A stretch of 64,000 nt of DNA. Origin: Brevibacillus parabrevis. Lineage in GTDB: Bacteria > Bacillota > Bacilli > Brevibacillales > Brevibacillaceae. The notes beneath the pieces were generated by a model. The model did not search any database. It saw only the letters and a list, made by a program, of their open reading frames with translations, and was not told where the DNA came from. The position numbers and the translations under genes are program-made. This document shows positions 8,626 through 16,461 of this stretch, piece after piece (the first letter of the stretch is position 1; each line of letters begins with the position of its first letter). The stretch lies in NCBI RefSeq assembly GCF_003710905.1, contig NZ_RHHV01000019.1, positions 1-64,000 on the forward strand, given 5' to 3'.

Positions 8626-9096
8626 TTAGCTTTGCAGCTCTTCCTTGATAAACTGAAGCACTTCCTGTACGTGCCCTTTTACTTTCACTTTCGGCCACAC
8701 CTTGGCGATGTTGCCTTCCTTGTCGATCACAAAAGTGCTCCGCTCAATTCCCATGTACTCGCGGCCGTACATTTTTTTCAGCACCCAAACGCCGTACGCC
8801 TCCGCAACTTCATGCTCCGGATCGGCCAAAAGCACAAACGGAAGCTCGTGCTTCGCAATAAACTTGTCGTGCGACTTCACGGAATCCGGGCTGATTCCGA
8901 GCACGACAGTGTCCAGCTCCGCGAACATCGGGTGATAGTCTCTAAAATCGCACGCTTCGGTCGTGCAGCCCGGCGTCATGTCTTTTGGATAAAAATAAAG
9001 CACGACATTTTTTCCGCGGTATTGCGAAAGCGAAATCGTCTGTTCATTGTTTGCCTGCAAAGTAAATAAAGGCGCGGCTTGTCCGGTTTCGATCAT
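8626..9096 (-). CDS. bcp: thiol peroxidase Bcp (peroxiredoxin)
   Basis: A 156-residue peroxiredoxin that reduces hydroperoxides with thioredoxin. The peroxidatic cysteine is in DMTPGCTTEACDFRD, and the second cysteine five residues on is the usual resolving one of the BCP class. The ATG at 9096 is 7 bases after GGGGGG; an ATG two codons upstream is too close to it. It is the first gene of the minus-strand operon. In B. subtilis the homologue (ygaF) also lies near perR. Confidence 0.94.
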   Translation of the reverse strand: MIETGQAAPLFTLQANNEQTISLSQYRGKNVVLYFYPKDMTPGCTTEACDFRDYHPMFAELDTVVLGISPDSVKSHDKFIAKHELPFVLLADPEHEVAEAYGVWVLKKMYGREYMGIERSTFVIDKEGNIAKVWPKVKVKGHVQEVLQFIKEELQS

Positions 9097-9247
9097 GCTC
9101 ATCCCCCCGTAAAAATCACTGGTTTCATTTTACCACAAGCTTACAGGTACTTCATCCGCATATACGTTGCGCTTTCTAGCAGAAAACGATAGAATTAATT
9201 AAGAAAAATAAAAAAATGGCCTAGTCAGTTGGATGGTGAGAATTGGC

Positions 9248-9880
9248 ATGAAAGAGTTTTTTGAAGTAACGGATCCAGAAGCGCTTAAATCCCTTGCCAT
9301 AGCAGAACGGGTTAAGATTCTAGAACTCTTCGAGGATTTGGAGCCGCGTACGGCCAAACAAATCGCTACGGAACTAGGCGAAAATGCTGCACGTCTTCAC
9401 TACCACGTGAAGGAACTTGTGCGTGTTGGTTTGCTCGAACAGGTAGATACCCGCGTCAAAGGTTCCATCGTGGAGAAATACTACGAGCCAGTCGCCAAGG
9501 TGATTCAGGTTAAGCTTCAGCTTATGATTGAAGAAAATGCACAGCAATTGAGTGACGTCATGTTCACTCCGTTTCGCACCACAGAAAAGGATCTCATGAG
9601 GACACTCAATCGTTTCGTTGCAAGCGATCAGGATGTTCGCAAGGAATACCAGAATACTTTCGCTTTCAACCTGACTGAATTTTATTTGAGCCAGGAAGAA
9701 CGCAATCAGTTGGTGGACGACATCAGCGACCTGTTGCAAAAGTACAAAGGCTTCAAAAACGAGCAAGGCCGCCGCAAGTTCAAGTTTTTCGATGTCTTGT
9801 TTCCGCTGACGCCTGCTGAGCCGACAGACGATTCGGAAGAGCAGTTTGAGGAGCAAGACGACCAGAACAAGCCGCTGTAA
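9248..9880 (+). CDS. winged-helix (ArsR-like) transcriptional regulator
   Basis: A 210-residue protein with an N-terminal winged helix. The segment LKSLAIAERVKILELFEDLEP leads into RTAKQIATELGENAARLHYHVKELVRVGLLE (listed in parts), which is the ArsR/HTH_20 pattern. The rest is a helical ligand or dimer domain ending in an acidic tail (DDSEEQFEEQDDQ). No metal-binding cysteines are seen, so it is not a classic metal sensor. I prefer the ATG at 9248 (GGTGAG 7 bases before) over one five codons upstream. The target is unknown. Confidence 0.82.
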   Translation: MKEFFEVTDPEALKSLAIAERVKILELFEDLEPRTAKQIATELGENAARLHYHVKELVRVGLLEQVDTRVKGSIVEKYYEPVAKVIQVKLQLMIEENAQQLSDVMFTPFRTTEKDLMRTLNRFVASDQDVRKEYQNTFAFNLTEFYLSQEERNQLVDDISDLLQKYKGFKNEQGRRKFKFFDVLFPLTPAEPTDDSEEQFEEQDDQNKPL

Positions 9881-9911
9881 AGCTGTAAAAAGGAAATCGA
9901 CCAACACCAGG

Positions 9912-9944
9912 AAAACCATCAGGAGAGATGGTTTTTCTTTTTTT
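9912..9944 (+). terminator. terminator after the ArsR-like gene
   Basis: AAAACCATC and GATGGTTTT pair around a 6-base loop, followed by TCTTTTTTT. Confidence 0.92.
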
Positions 9945-9964
9945 ATTCCAAAGGAGGGGCAGCC

Positions 9965-10603
9965 ATGCGCACGATTTTGTTTGATTTTGACGGTACAGTC
10001 GCCGATACGCTCCCACTCATTTTCACGGCCTTTCGCTCTACTTTTCAGCGCTTTTTGCAAGAGCACTACTCCGATGCGCAAATCGTCGCGATGTTTGGTC
10101 CAACCGAAACTGGCATTTTGCAAAACAAGCTGCCCGCCCATGAACACGAAGCCGCTCTCGATCATTTTTTCCATGTGTACACGCTTGAGCACGCTCAGGT
10201 GCAAAATCCTCCGCAGCTTGCAAAGATGCTTGAACAGTTGCATTCTGCGGGCATTCAGATGGGAGTCGTGACGGGAAAAGGGCGCAGAAGTGCAGATATA
10301 TCGCTGCGCGAGTGGGGATTGGAAAAGTATTTTTCTGTCGTGATCACAGGCGATGAGGTGACCGAGCCGAAGCCGCATCCGGAAGGCATTTTCACAGCGC
10401 TGAAACAGCTGGGAGCTACAGCCGAGAATGCGATTTTTGTGGGCGACAGCGACGCAGACATCATCGCGGGACGCGCCGCAGGGCTGACTACGGTCGGCGT
10501 TGACTGGCTGCTTGTCACCCAGAAGGCCGGGAGCTTCGATCCTGAGCCGGACTATCGCTTTTCTGACGCGCAGGCGTTTGTTGACTGGGTGCTTGGCCGC
10601 TGA
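9965..10603 (+). CDS. HAD-superfamily phosphatase, phosphoglycolate-phosphatase-like
   Basis: A 212-residue haloacid-dehalogenase hydrolase. Motif I is FDFDGTVADT at the N-terminus, motif II is the VVTGKG threonine, the lysine is in EPKPHPEG, and motif IV is FVGDSDADIIAG. The helical cap between residues 15 and 80 places it with Gph/PpaX-like phosphatases. The natural substrate is not evident. AAAGGAGG precedes the ATG. It stands alone after a strong terminator. Confidence 0.9.
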   Translation: MRTILFDFDGTVADTLPLIFTAFRSTFQRFLQEHYSDAQIVAMFGPTETGILQNKLPAHEHEAALDHFFHVYTLEHAQVQNPPQLAKMLEQLHSAGIQMGVVTGKGRRSADISLREWGLEKYFSVVITGDEVTEPKPHPEGIFTALKQLGATAENAIFVGDSDADIIAGRAAGLTTVGVDWLLVTQKAGSFDPEPDYRFSDAQAFVDWVLGR

Positions 10604-10750
10604 TTGATTCGGGTTGCCTAACCTGCTATTACTTCGTTAATAGACAGTCTTGCATGGCTGAGATTTTTTCATATACGGATTTTGACCGCATAATACGAAG
10701 GGGCTGCCTCAAAAGTCGATTGCTCGACGAAGAGACGCCCCCTTGTCATT

Positions 10751-11350
10751 TTATTGATTTATATTGTTTCGGATTTGTTGCAAAACTTCTTCGGAATCGA
10801 GTTGAACGTGAGGAGAAAGCTCCAGAAACCGAGCAGCGCGTTGATCGAGCCACAAGCTTTCCTCCCCTTTGTTATCAGTAGCAACAAAAACAAATCCGCC
10901 TGCATAACTAAAGTACATAATGTTGACATTGTCACCAAGATCGTTTTTTATTTTTTCATGAAGGTCAAACAATTCAGGGCCGGTTTTTTCACCACCTGCC
11001 ATGATTGGCTCCGTATCTGTTGCTATAGCGATACCTTTTACTTCATCACCTTCCATAATAAACGAAAGCTTCTCATCATGCGCAGTCAATAACTCATGAA
11101 CGTTTGAACCTTTGTATTTGCTGATTTTATCCGCTTCTGACAATAAAGCTCCTGGAATTGAGAAGTCTGACAGCGTAAAATTATTGCTCGATTCGTTCAA
11201 AAATTTGTTCTCTTGATTCCGGGCTTGTTCCATTTTCTTGTATGCATTTAGTGCTTCCTTGTTCCCTTGATTGGATGCACCAGCCCAAGTAGCCAATGAT
11301 ATTCCAGCAACTATAACTGCACCGAACAATGTCCAAACATATCTCTTCAT
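10751..11350 (-). CDS. hypothetical secreted or membrane-anchored protein
   Basis: A 199-residue protein I do not recognise. It begins with a signal-anchor (MKRYVWTLFGAVIVAGISLATWAGA) followed by a polar, charged body with no cysteines. GGAGGG precedes the ATG. It sits 18 bases downstream of a truncated reading frame on the same strand that looks like the end of a papain-like cysteine protease. The two may once have formed an operon, in which case this could be a secreted partner or inhibitor of that protease; that is speculation. Confidence 0.7.
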   Translation of the reverse strand: MKRYVWTLFGAVIVAGISLATWAGASNQGNKEALNAYKKMEQARNQENKFLNESSNNFTLSDFSIPGALLSEADKISKYKGSNVHELLTAHDEKLSFIMEGDEVKGIAIATDTEPIMAGGEKTGPELFDLHEKIKNDLGDNVNIMYFSYAGGFVFVATDNKGEESLWLDQRAARFLELSPHVQLDSEEVLQQIRNNINQ

Positions 11351-11368
11351 ACAACTGCCCTCCTTAAA

Positions 11369-11530
11369 TTATTCTGACTCAAAACCATACAATGAGCCAA
11401 TCCATTCTTGTCTTGAGCTATCCAAGAAAGAGTCATAGGTCATAGTAAAATGTTGACCATCCCATGGGTCCATGTACATTACATACTTCGTGGAGTCGTT
11501 TCTATAACCATCAATAAAAATACAAAATAT
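11369..11530 (-). pseudogene. C-terminal remnant of a papain-like (C39-like) cysteine protease
   Basis: A frame of 53 codons open from an in-frame TGA (11531-11533) to a TAA has no proper start or ribosome binding site. Its translation contains YVMYMDPWDGQ and ends RQEWIGSLYGFESE. The MDPWDG block followed by a late aromatic-rich SLYG end resembles the C-terminal part of secreted papain-like/C39 peptidases of Bacillales. The N-terminal catalytic cysteine part is missing. The family call is from memory of motifs and is moderate only. Confidence 0.5.
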
Positions 11531-11625
11531 TCACTTTTATGTATATACTTTTTACTCGAATGATAAATTGCGTTAATGGAAATACTTTACAACTTGCCCG
11601 CACACGCTGACTTCTGTGGATACAA

Positions 11626-11668
11626 AAAGGAGTGCTCCGTTACGTACGGGGAGCACTCCCTTTTTTGT
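11626..11668. terminator. bidirectional terminator downstream of proS
   Basis: GGAGTGCTCC and GGAGCACTCC form a long stem around an 11-base loop, with A/T runs on both sides. It lies about 20 bases beyond the proS stop. Confidence 0.9.
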
Positions 11669-11688
11669 TTTGTTTATTAAATGAAACC

Positions 11689-13155
11689 TTAGTACGAGCG
11701 GCCAAACCAAACTGTATGCTTCGCCTCTTTGCCGCAGCAAATGCAGACCGATTTTTGTGCAGGCGGTTCAAACGGAATGTTGCGGGACGTGAACTTCGTC
11801 TCTTCCTTGACCTTGGACTCACATGCGTCGTCTCCGCACCAGCCTGCGAGCACCCAGCCGCTTAGCGTGTTTTCGTTCTCACATTTTTCGATGTGCGCGG
11901 ACAGCTGCGCGAGCGTATCGATTCCGAGATGCGAATGGGCTTCCCGGAAGGCCAGCGCTTTTTGGAACATGTTTTGCTGGATGTCTTCGAGCAATTGGGC
12001 AATCGTCTGCGCAATGCCTTCCAGTGGCACGGTTATTTTCTCTCCGGTATCGCGGCGGGCGAGAATCGCCTGGCCGTTTTCCACGTCGCGCGGTCCAAGC
12101 TCCAGACGCAGCGGCACACCGCGCATCTCCCATTCGTTGAACTTCCAGCCCGGAGTTTCCTCGCGCAAGTCTGCCCGGACGCGAACGCCTGCCGCTTTGA
12201 TCTCGTCAAACAGCGGATCGAATGCAACCATGACCTGATCGCGCAGCTTCATCGGTCCGACTGGGATCATGATGACCTGAGTCGGTGCCATCCGCGGCGG
12301 CAAAGCCAGACCGCGGTCGTCGCCGTGCACCATGATCATCGAGCCGATCAAGCGGGTAGAGCTGCCCCACGAAGTCGTATGCACGTATTTGAACTGATTG
12401 TCGCGATCCAGGAACTTGATCTCAAAGCCGCGCGCAAACTTGTCGCCCAAGTAGTGGGAGGTTCCGGCCTGCACCGCTTTGCCATCCTTCATCATCGCCT
12501 CGATGGAGTACGTGTCGACTGCTCCTGCAAAGCGCTCGCTTGGCGTTTTTTGCCCTTTCCATACCGGAATCGCCAGCTCCTGCTCCACAACCTCGCGATA
12601 AATCTCCAGCATTTGCATGGTCTCCTGGCGCGCTTCTTCCTCGTTCGCATGGGCGGTATGGCCTTCCTGCCACAAAAATTCTGAAGTACGCAAGAATGGC
12701 ATGGTGCGCTTTTCCCAACGGAACACGTTTGCCCACTGGTTAATCAGAATCGGCAAGTCGCGGTAGCTCTGAATCCACTGCGCGTACATATGTCCGATGA
12801 TCGTCTCCGAAGTCGGGCGCAGGGCAAGCTTTTCCTCCAGCTGCTCTCCTCCCGCTTCCGTCACCCAAGGCAGCTCTGGGTTGAAGCCCTCGATGTGCTC
12901 TTTTTCTTTTTGGAAAAAGGACTCGGGAATCAGCATTGGGAAGTAGGCGTTGCGGTGTCCCGTCTCTTTGAACCTTTTGTCCATCGCCTCCTGGATGCGC
13001 TCCCACAGCTCGAAGCCATCCGGTTTGAAGACGATACAGCCGCGCACTGGCGTGTAATCCATCAAATCCGCTTTTTTGATCGCGTCGATGTACCAGCGCG
13101 AGAAATCTTCCGACTGCGGTGTCATTTCTTTTACGAACGCTTTGTCCTCTTTCAT
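11689..13155 (-). CDS. proS: prolyl-tRNA synthetase
   Basis: A 488-residue class II synthetase that charges tRNA-Pro. Class II motifs are visible: ALRPTSETIIG (motif 2 region), NQWANVFRWEKRTMPFLRTSEFLWQEGHTAH (listed in parts), and HGDDRGLALPPRMAP (motif 3). It lacks the editing insertion and has the short C-terminal zinc-like domain with CGDDAC and CICCG, which is the eukaryote/archaeal-type ProS form also present in many Bacillales. ATG 13155 follows AAGGAG by 9 bases. It is controlled by the T-box leader just upstream. Confidence 0.96.
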   Translation of the reverse strand: MKEDKAFVKEMTPQSEDFSRWYIDAIKKADLMDYTPVRGCIVFKPDGFELWERIQEAMDKRFKETGHRNAYFPMLIPESFFQKEKEHIEGFNPELPWVTEAGGEQLEEKLALRPTSETIIGHMYAQWIQSYRDLPILINQWANVFRWEKRTMPFLRTSEFLWQEGHTAHANEEEARQETMQMLEIYREVVEQELAIPVWKGQKTPSERFAGAVDTYSIEAMMKDGKAVQAGTSHYLGDKFARGFEIKFLDRDNQFKYVHTTSWGSSTRLIGSMIMVHGDDRGLALPPRMAPTQVIMIPVGPMKLRDQVMVAFDPLFDEIKAAGVRVRADLREETPGWKFNEWEMRGVPLRLELGPRDVENGQAILARRDTGEKITVPLEGIAQTIAQLLEDIQQNMFQKALAFREAHSHLGIDTLAQLSAHIEKCENENTLSGWVLAGWCGDDACESKVKEETKFTSRNIPFEPPAQKSVCICCGKEAKHTVWFGRSY

Positions 13156-13204
13156 CCTTCTACGCTCCTTTTTTCTTACATGAAAATGCAAAAAATCCCC
13201 CATC

Positions 13205-13443
13205 CCAAAAAAGGGACGGAGGATTCACTTCCGCGGTACCACCCTGATTGACCATGGCACAAGCCATAAGTCCACTCAACAACCCGATAACGGCGGGCAA
13301 CCGGACCAGCTCGTCGCTGGCGGCTTCAGGATGGGGTGCAGGTACGCCTCGTATCAGCCTTCCAGACTAGGGCCGACTCTCTGGAACCAGGATATAGCTG
13401 CGGGTCCTTTCATAGCCTTTTCGCTAAACTGCTTTTTGTTAGG
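13205..13443 (-). promoter_or_regulatory. T-box leader of proS
   Basis: The minus strand carries the T-box signature AGGGTGGTACCGCG (13232-13245), then a terminator-like region ending in CCCTTTTTT. Upstream are the stem I features, including AGAGAGTC and the AAAGGACC-type bulge. A CCC proline triplet (in TGCACCCCATCC) lies where the specifier loop would be, which agrees with proS. The leader senses uncharged tRNA-Pro by transcription antitermination. The specifier position was judged by eye, not by folding. Confidence 0.92.
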
Positions 13444-13447
13444 GAAT

Positions 13448-13476
13448 ATCTTAGCAAGTCGCGCAGCCGTTGTCAA
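13448..13476 (-). promoter_or_regulatory. proS promoter
   Basis: TTGACA (13471-13476) and TAAGAT (13448-13453) are 17 bases apart, a strong sigma-A promoter. The -35 box overlaps the stop codon of ribU, so proS transcription starts directly at the end of the upstream gene. Confidence 0.82.
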
Positions 13477-14081
13477 TTTGTGGTTCTGAGGGCAATGCGC
13501 GCACCAAGCTTGGCGTAGACCGGATACGCGACCAGCGCGAGCACGACCCCTTTGAACAGGTTGAACGGAACGATACCGACCATGACCAGGGACCAGACGC
13601 TGGTTGCGTTGAACATGGCCAGCAGCTCTGCCATCGGCATCTGATAAAGAGCGGCGTATGCCGGGAGCAGGACGTACGCATTGGCAACAGCCATGACAAT
13701 CGTCATCAGCAACGTTCCAAGCGCGAGGCCCGATAAAAAGCCTTTTTTCCCTTGACCGCTGCGTTGCAGAAGGACAGCTGGCAAAATAAAGCTGGCGCCC
13801 GCCACGACGTTGGCAAGCTCTCCGATCAACAATCCGTCTGTATTTTTAAAGAGCATGTGCAATGTATTTTTCAAAACTTCGATGATGATGCCGGCTACAG
13901 GGCCGTACATGAGTCCGCCGATCAGCGCTGGCAACGTACTGAAATCAAGCTTCAAAAAGCTCGGCATCAGCGGAACGGGAACCTCCAAATACTGCAAGAT
14001 AAAAGCAACGGCTGCCAGCATCGGAATCGTCACGATCCGCTGGGTTGCTCTGCGCGATGTGTGCAGGGCTGTTTCTTTCAT
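13473..14081 (-). CDS. ribU: riboflavin ECF transporter S component RibU
   Basis: A 202-residue integral membrane protein that binds riboflavin for an ECF-type importer. Six hydrophobic segments are visible, and the sequences EVPVPLMPSFLKLDFSTLPALIG (in parts) and GPVAGIIIEVLKN are typical of RibU. The energising EcfA/EcfT genes are not in this window. I chose ATG 14081, 9 bases after GAGGAG. An FMN riboswitch and attenuator precede it, confirming a role in flavin supply. Confidence 0.95.
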   Translation of the reverse strand: MKETALHTSRRATQRIVTIPMLAAVAFILQYLEVPVPLMPSFLKLDFSTLPALIGGLMYGPVAGIIIEVLKNTLHMLFKNTDGLLIGELANVVAGASFILPAVLLQRSGQGKKGFLSGLALGTLLMTIVMAVANAYVLLPAYAALYQMPMAELLAMFNATSVWSLVMVGIVPFNLFKGVVLALVAYPVYAKLGARIALRTTN

Positions 14082-14171
14082 GTGTACCATCTCCTCGTTT
14101 TTTCTCCTTCTGAGGAATGGCAACAGCGGTCTTGCCCACACGTGCCAAAATGTCTACGCTTTTGCAAACAC

Positions 14172-14199
14172 AAAAATACCCTGAGAATAATTCTCAGGG
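14172..14199 (-). terminator. attenuator of the FMN riboswitch
   Basis: A perfect palindrome CCCTGAGAAT/ATTCTCAGGG (14179-14199) is followed on the minus strand by TATTTTTG. It lies between the riboswitch and ribU, so it is the expected expression platform that stops transcription when FMN is bound. Confidence 0.85.
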
Positions 14200-14340
14200 C
14201 AGCTTACAGGCGTATGACAAAGCATGTGCAATAAATCCAGGTTCAAGAAACAACGAGGCGGCTCATCATGCATGCCTCATCGCATCTGTCCTGCCAGCAC
14301 AGGCAAACAAGCACGTGTGTGGTAAACGTACTGTCGTCAT

Positions 14341-14484
14341 CCTTCTCCCATCCAGACTGTACTGTCGGCTCTGGAATCTCACCAGATCCTGCACTCCGTC
14401 GCTGTCAACAGCTCGGGAGGCTCGCGGGCTTGACGTGCTGATTGCACCATCACCGCCGGTCGGGAATTTCACCCTGCCCTGAAG
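14341..14484 (-). promoter_or_regulatory. FMN riboswitch (RFN element)
   Basis: The minus strand shows the RFN core in order: CAGGGTGAAATTCCCGACC, GGCGGTGATGG, AGCCCGCGAGC, GGTGAGATTCCAGAGCCGAC and CAGTCTGGATGGGAGAAGG. It precedes ribU and its attenuator. In this family FMN binding turns off riboflavin uptake genes. Confidence 0.97.
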
Positions 14485-14508
14485 GAATTGTGTAGTTGTA
14501 TACAGCAT

Positions 14509-14536
14509 ATTATACTGCGCTTTTTCGATTTGACAA
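14509..14536 (-). promoter_or_regulatory. ribU promoter
   Basis: TTGTCA (14531-14536) and a perfect TATAAT (14509-14514) are 16 bases apart and about 25 bases before the riboswitch. Confidence 0.8.
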
Positions 14537-14607
14537 TAGACGAAACTGTTAAATCGACATTTTATTGTTATTTTCCAATTGATTTAGTTGGATATATTTT
14601 AAAAAAA

Positions 14608-14796
14608 ATGGGGCTTCTCAGCCTAAAGTCGCCACGTGCTATAGGTAGTTACCTGGACCAAAAAGAAATAGACCGCCCTTGAGTTGACTGCTCCTCGGCG
14701 GTCTATTCTTCACCAAATTTTGAGCCGTCCCCTTTGAGGGAAGCCTCGTTTGTACAGACCAGACCGTTCCGGTAGCCGCCGGACGGTCTTTTTTTC
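14608..14796 (+). pseudogene. probable decayed holin-like type I toxin locus with 3' hairpins
   Basis: A 24-codon frame starts at ATG 14608 and reads ...GSYLDQKEIDRP. Dropping one C near 14658 would give a YLDKKK-stop ending, which is how many short Bacillales holin-like type I toxins end. It is followed by a perfect 11-bp hairpin (14667-14677 with 14697-14707), the string GAGCCGTCCCCTTTGAGGG, and a strong terminator (GACCGTTCCGG / CCGGACGGTC plus T7, 14762-14795). I recall this 3' architecture from such toxin loci. The hydrophobic toxin body is missing, so it seems decayed. No ribosome binding site is evident. Confidence 0.4.
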
Positions 14797-14865
14797 TTTC
14801 AAGCTCGTTACCTCTAATATTACCTGCTCCTGCCTACCAAATCGCACCAAAAGTAGCTTCTGCCA

Positions 14866-15663
14866 CTACGACCCCGCTCCCCGATACTTGGTGACGCCCC
14901 AGTTCCAGACGAGCAAGCCGATGCCAAAGAAGATGACCGCGACTACCGGAGTAAGTGCTGCGTACGTATACCACACTTCTTTTCGCAAAAAGTAAGCCGC
15001 CGGGTAAATCCCGACAAAAGCAAACGGCAACACGTAAGTCAGCACGAAGCGAATCGCCTTGTTGTACACATCCACGGGGTAACGCCCGTACTGCTGGATG
15101 TTGTAAATCATCGGGGCAATTCCTGTCCGGGAATCGGAGAAAAAGCTGACAGCGGCAATCGCCGTGTACACCCCGCCGTAAATCAGGGCGCCGCTGATCA
15201 CAAGCCCGATGAAGATGAACAGGTCGTACCAGTAAAACGTCAAATCGAGCTGAAAAGCAGCATAGCCCATGATGATCAGCCCTGTGATGACGCCGAAAAT
15301 CCGGTCCGGTGCGATCGACTCCAGACAGACCTGTGCCAGATTGTGGATCGGCCTGGTCAAGATGCGGTCCATTTCGCCCCGGATAATATAGCGTTCGTTG
15401 AAGTCCCAAAACCCGAAAAACATCGAGAATAAGGCATACGGCACCAAAAAGAAACCGTAAATGAAAATGATTTCGTCCCGCGTCCATTCCTTCATCAACG
15501 GCACATGCGTGAAGACGACGATGATGAACACCAGATTGATCAGCTCGGAAATCAAGTTGGACACAAAATCCCCGAGAAAGTCAGCCCGATAGGCAAGTCT
15601 CGTCTTGAAATACTGGCCCAGGTAGTCGGCGAAAATACCGAAAATGTGTTTGACGTTTTGCAT
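14866..15663 (-). CDS. ABC-2 type transporter permease
   Basis: A 265-residue protein with six predicted membrane segments and the soluble loop RGEMDRILTRPIHN, which is characteristic of ABC-2 family permeases of the DUF990 group. It probably forms a heterodimer with the permease encoded 3 bases upstream. With the ATPase gene they form a complete exporter. The cargo is unknown. Confidence 0.88.
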   Translation of the reverse strand: MQNVKHIFGIFADYLGQYFKTRLAYRADFLGDFVSNLISELINLVFIIVVFTHVPLMKEWTRDEIIFIYGFFLVPYALFSMFFGFWDFNERYIIRGEMDRILTRPIHNLAQVCLESIAPDRIFGVITGLIIMGYAAFQLDLTFYWYDLFIFIGLVISGALIYGGVYTAIAAVSFFSDSRTGIAPMIYNIQQYGRYPVDVYNKAIRFVLTYVLPFAFVGIYPAAYFLRKEVWYTYAALTPVVAVIFFGIGLLVWNWGVTKYRGAGS

Positions 15664-15666
15664 ATG

Positions 15667-16461
15667 CTACCCCCCTTGCACGACCAGCCGATTTCGGGCC
15701 ATGCGCCACAAAATCAGAATCGGAACCAGAATAACAACCATCCAGATCGCCTGGAAGCCGATCAACTCCCAGGAACGCCCCGGAGTAATCGCTCCTGTAA
15801 AAATCAGGCTCGGATAGTAGTTGACGGCCTGGAATGGCAAAAAGCCCATAACCGTTTGCGCCCAGCCCGGGAAAAAGCTGATCGGCAGCACCAGGCCCGA
15901 CATCAAATCAACGACGACACGCTTCGCCCGCATCATCCCGTCGTTGCGGAACAGGAAAAAGGTGAACAGCCCCGTCAGCAGGTTGATTTGCGTGTTGATC
16001 AAAAAGGCAAACATGAGACTGATCAAATACAATCCCCAGCCAGTCGCTGTCGCGGGAAAATGAAACGGGATAATCAGGCTGATGAGAAAAATTCCTGGCC
16101 CTGCGAAAAACAGGAAGCGGAATATCCCTTCCCCAAATGCTTGCGCTGTCTTGACCGACAAGTAATTGTAAGGGCGGATCATCTCGATCGCGACTTTACC
16201 CTCCCGTACGTCCTGGGCAATTTCCGTATCGATGTTGTTGAAGTAAAAGGCGCGCGACATCCAGGCAATCGCGACGTAGGAAGTCATTTGCTCGACCGAC
16301 AGGCCGCCAAGCTGCTGCTGGCCGCCGTAGATTGCGCCCCACAAAAAGTAGTACGCTCCGATGTTGATCGCGTAAATAATGATCCCGCTGTAGTAATTCA
16401 CCCGGTAAGCGAGCATGGTCAAAAAGCGCATGCGGATCAGTTCCATGTAGAGCTTATGCAT
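15667..16461 (-). CDS. ABC-2 type transporter permease
   Basis: A 264-residue, six-segment permease related to its downstream neighbour (compare REGKVAIEMIRPYNY with RGEMDRILTRPIHN). The start at ATG 16461 overlaps the end of the ATPase gene by 8 bases, implying translational coupling. It is the middle gene of the three-gene exporter operon. Confidence 0.88.
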   Translation of the reverse strand: MHKLYMELIRMRFLTMLAYRVNYYSGIIIYAINIGAYYFLWGAIYGGQQQLGGLSVEQMTSYVAIAWMSRAFYFNNIDTEIAQDVREGKVAIEMIRPYNYLSVKTAQAFGEGIFRFLFFAGPGIFLISLIIPFHFPATATGWGLYLISLMFAFLINTQINLLTGLFTFFLFRNDGMMRAKRVVVDLMSGLVLPISFFPGWAQTVMGFLPFQAVNYYPSLIFTGAITPGRSWELIGFQAIWMVVILVPILILWRMARNRLVVQGG

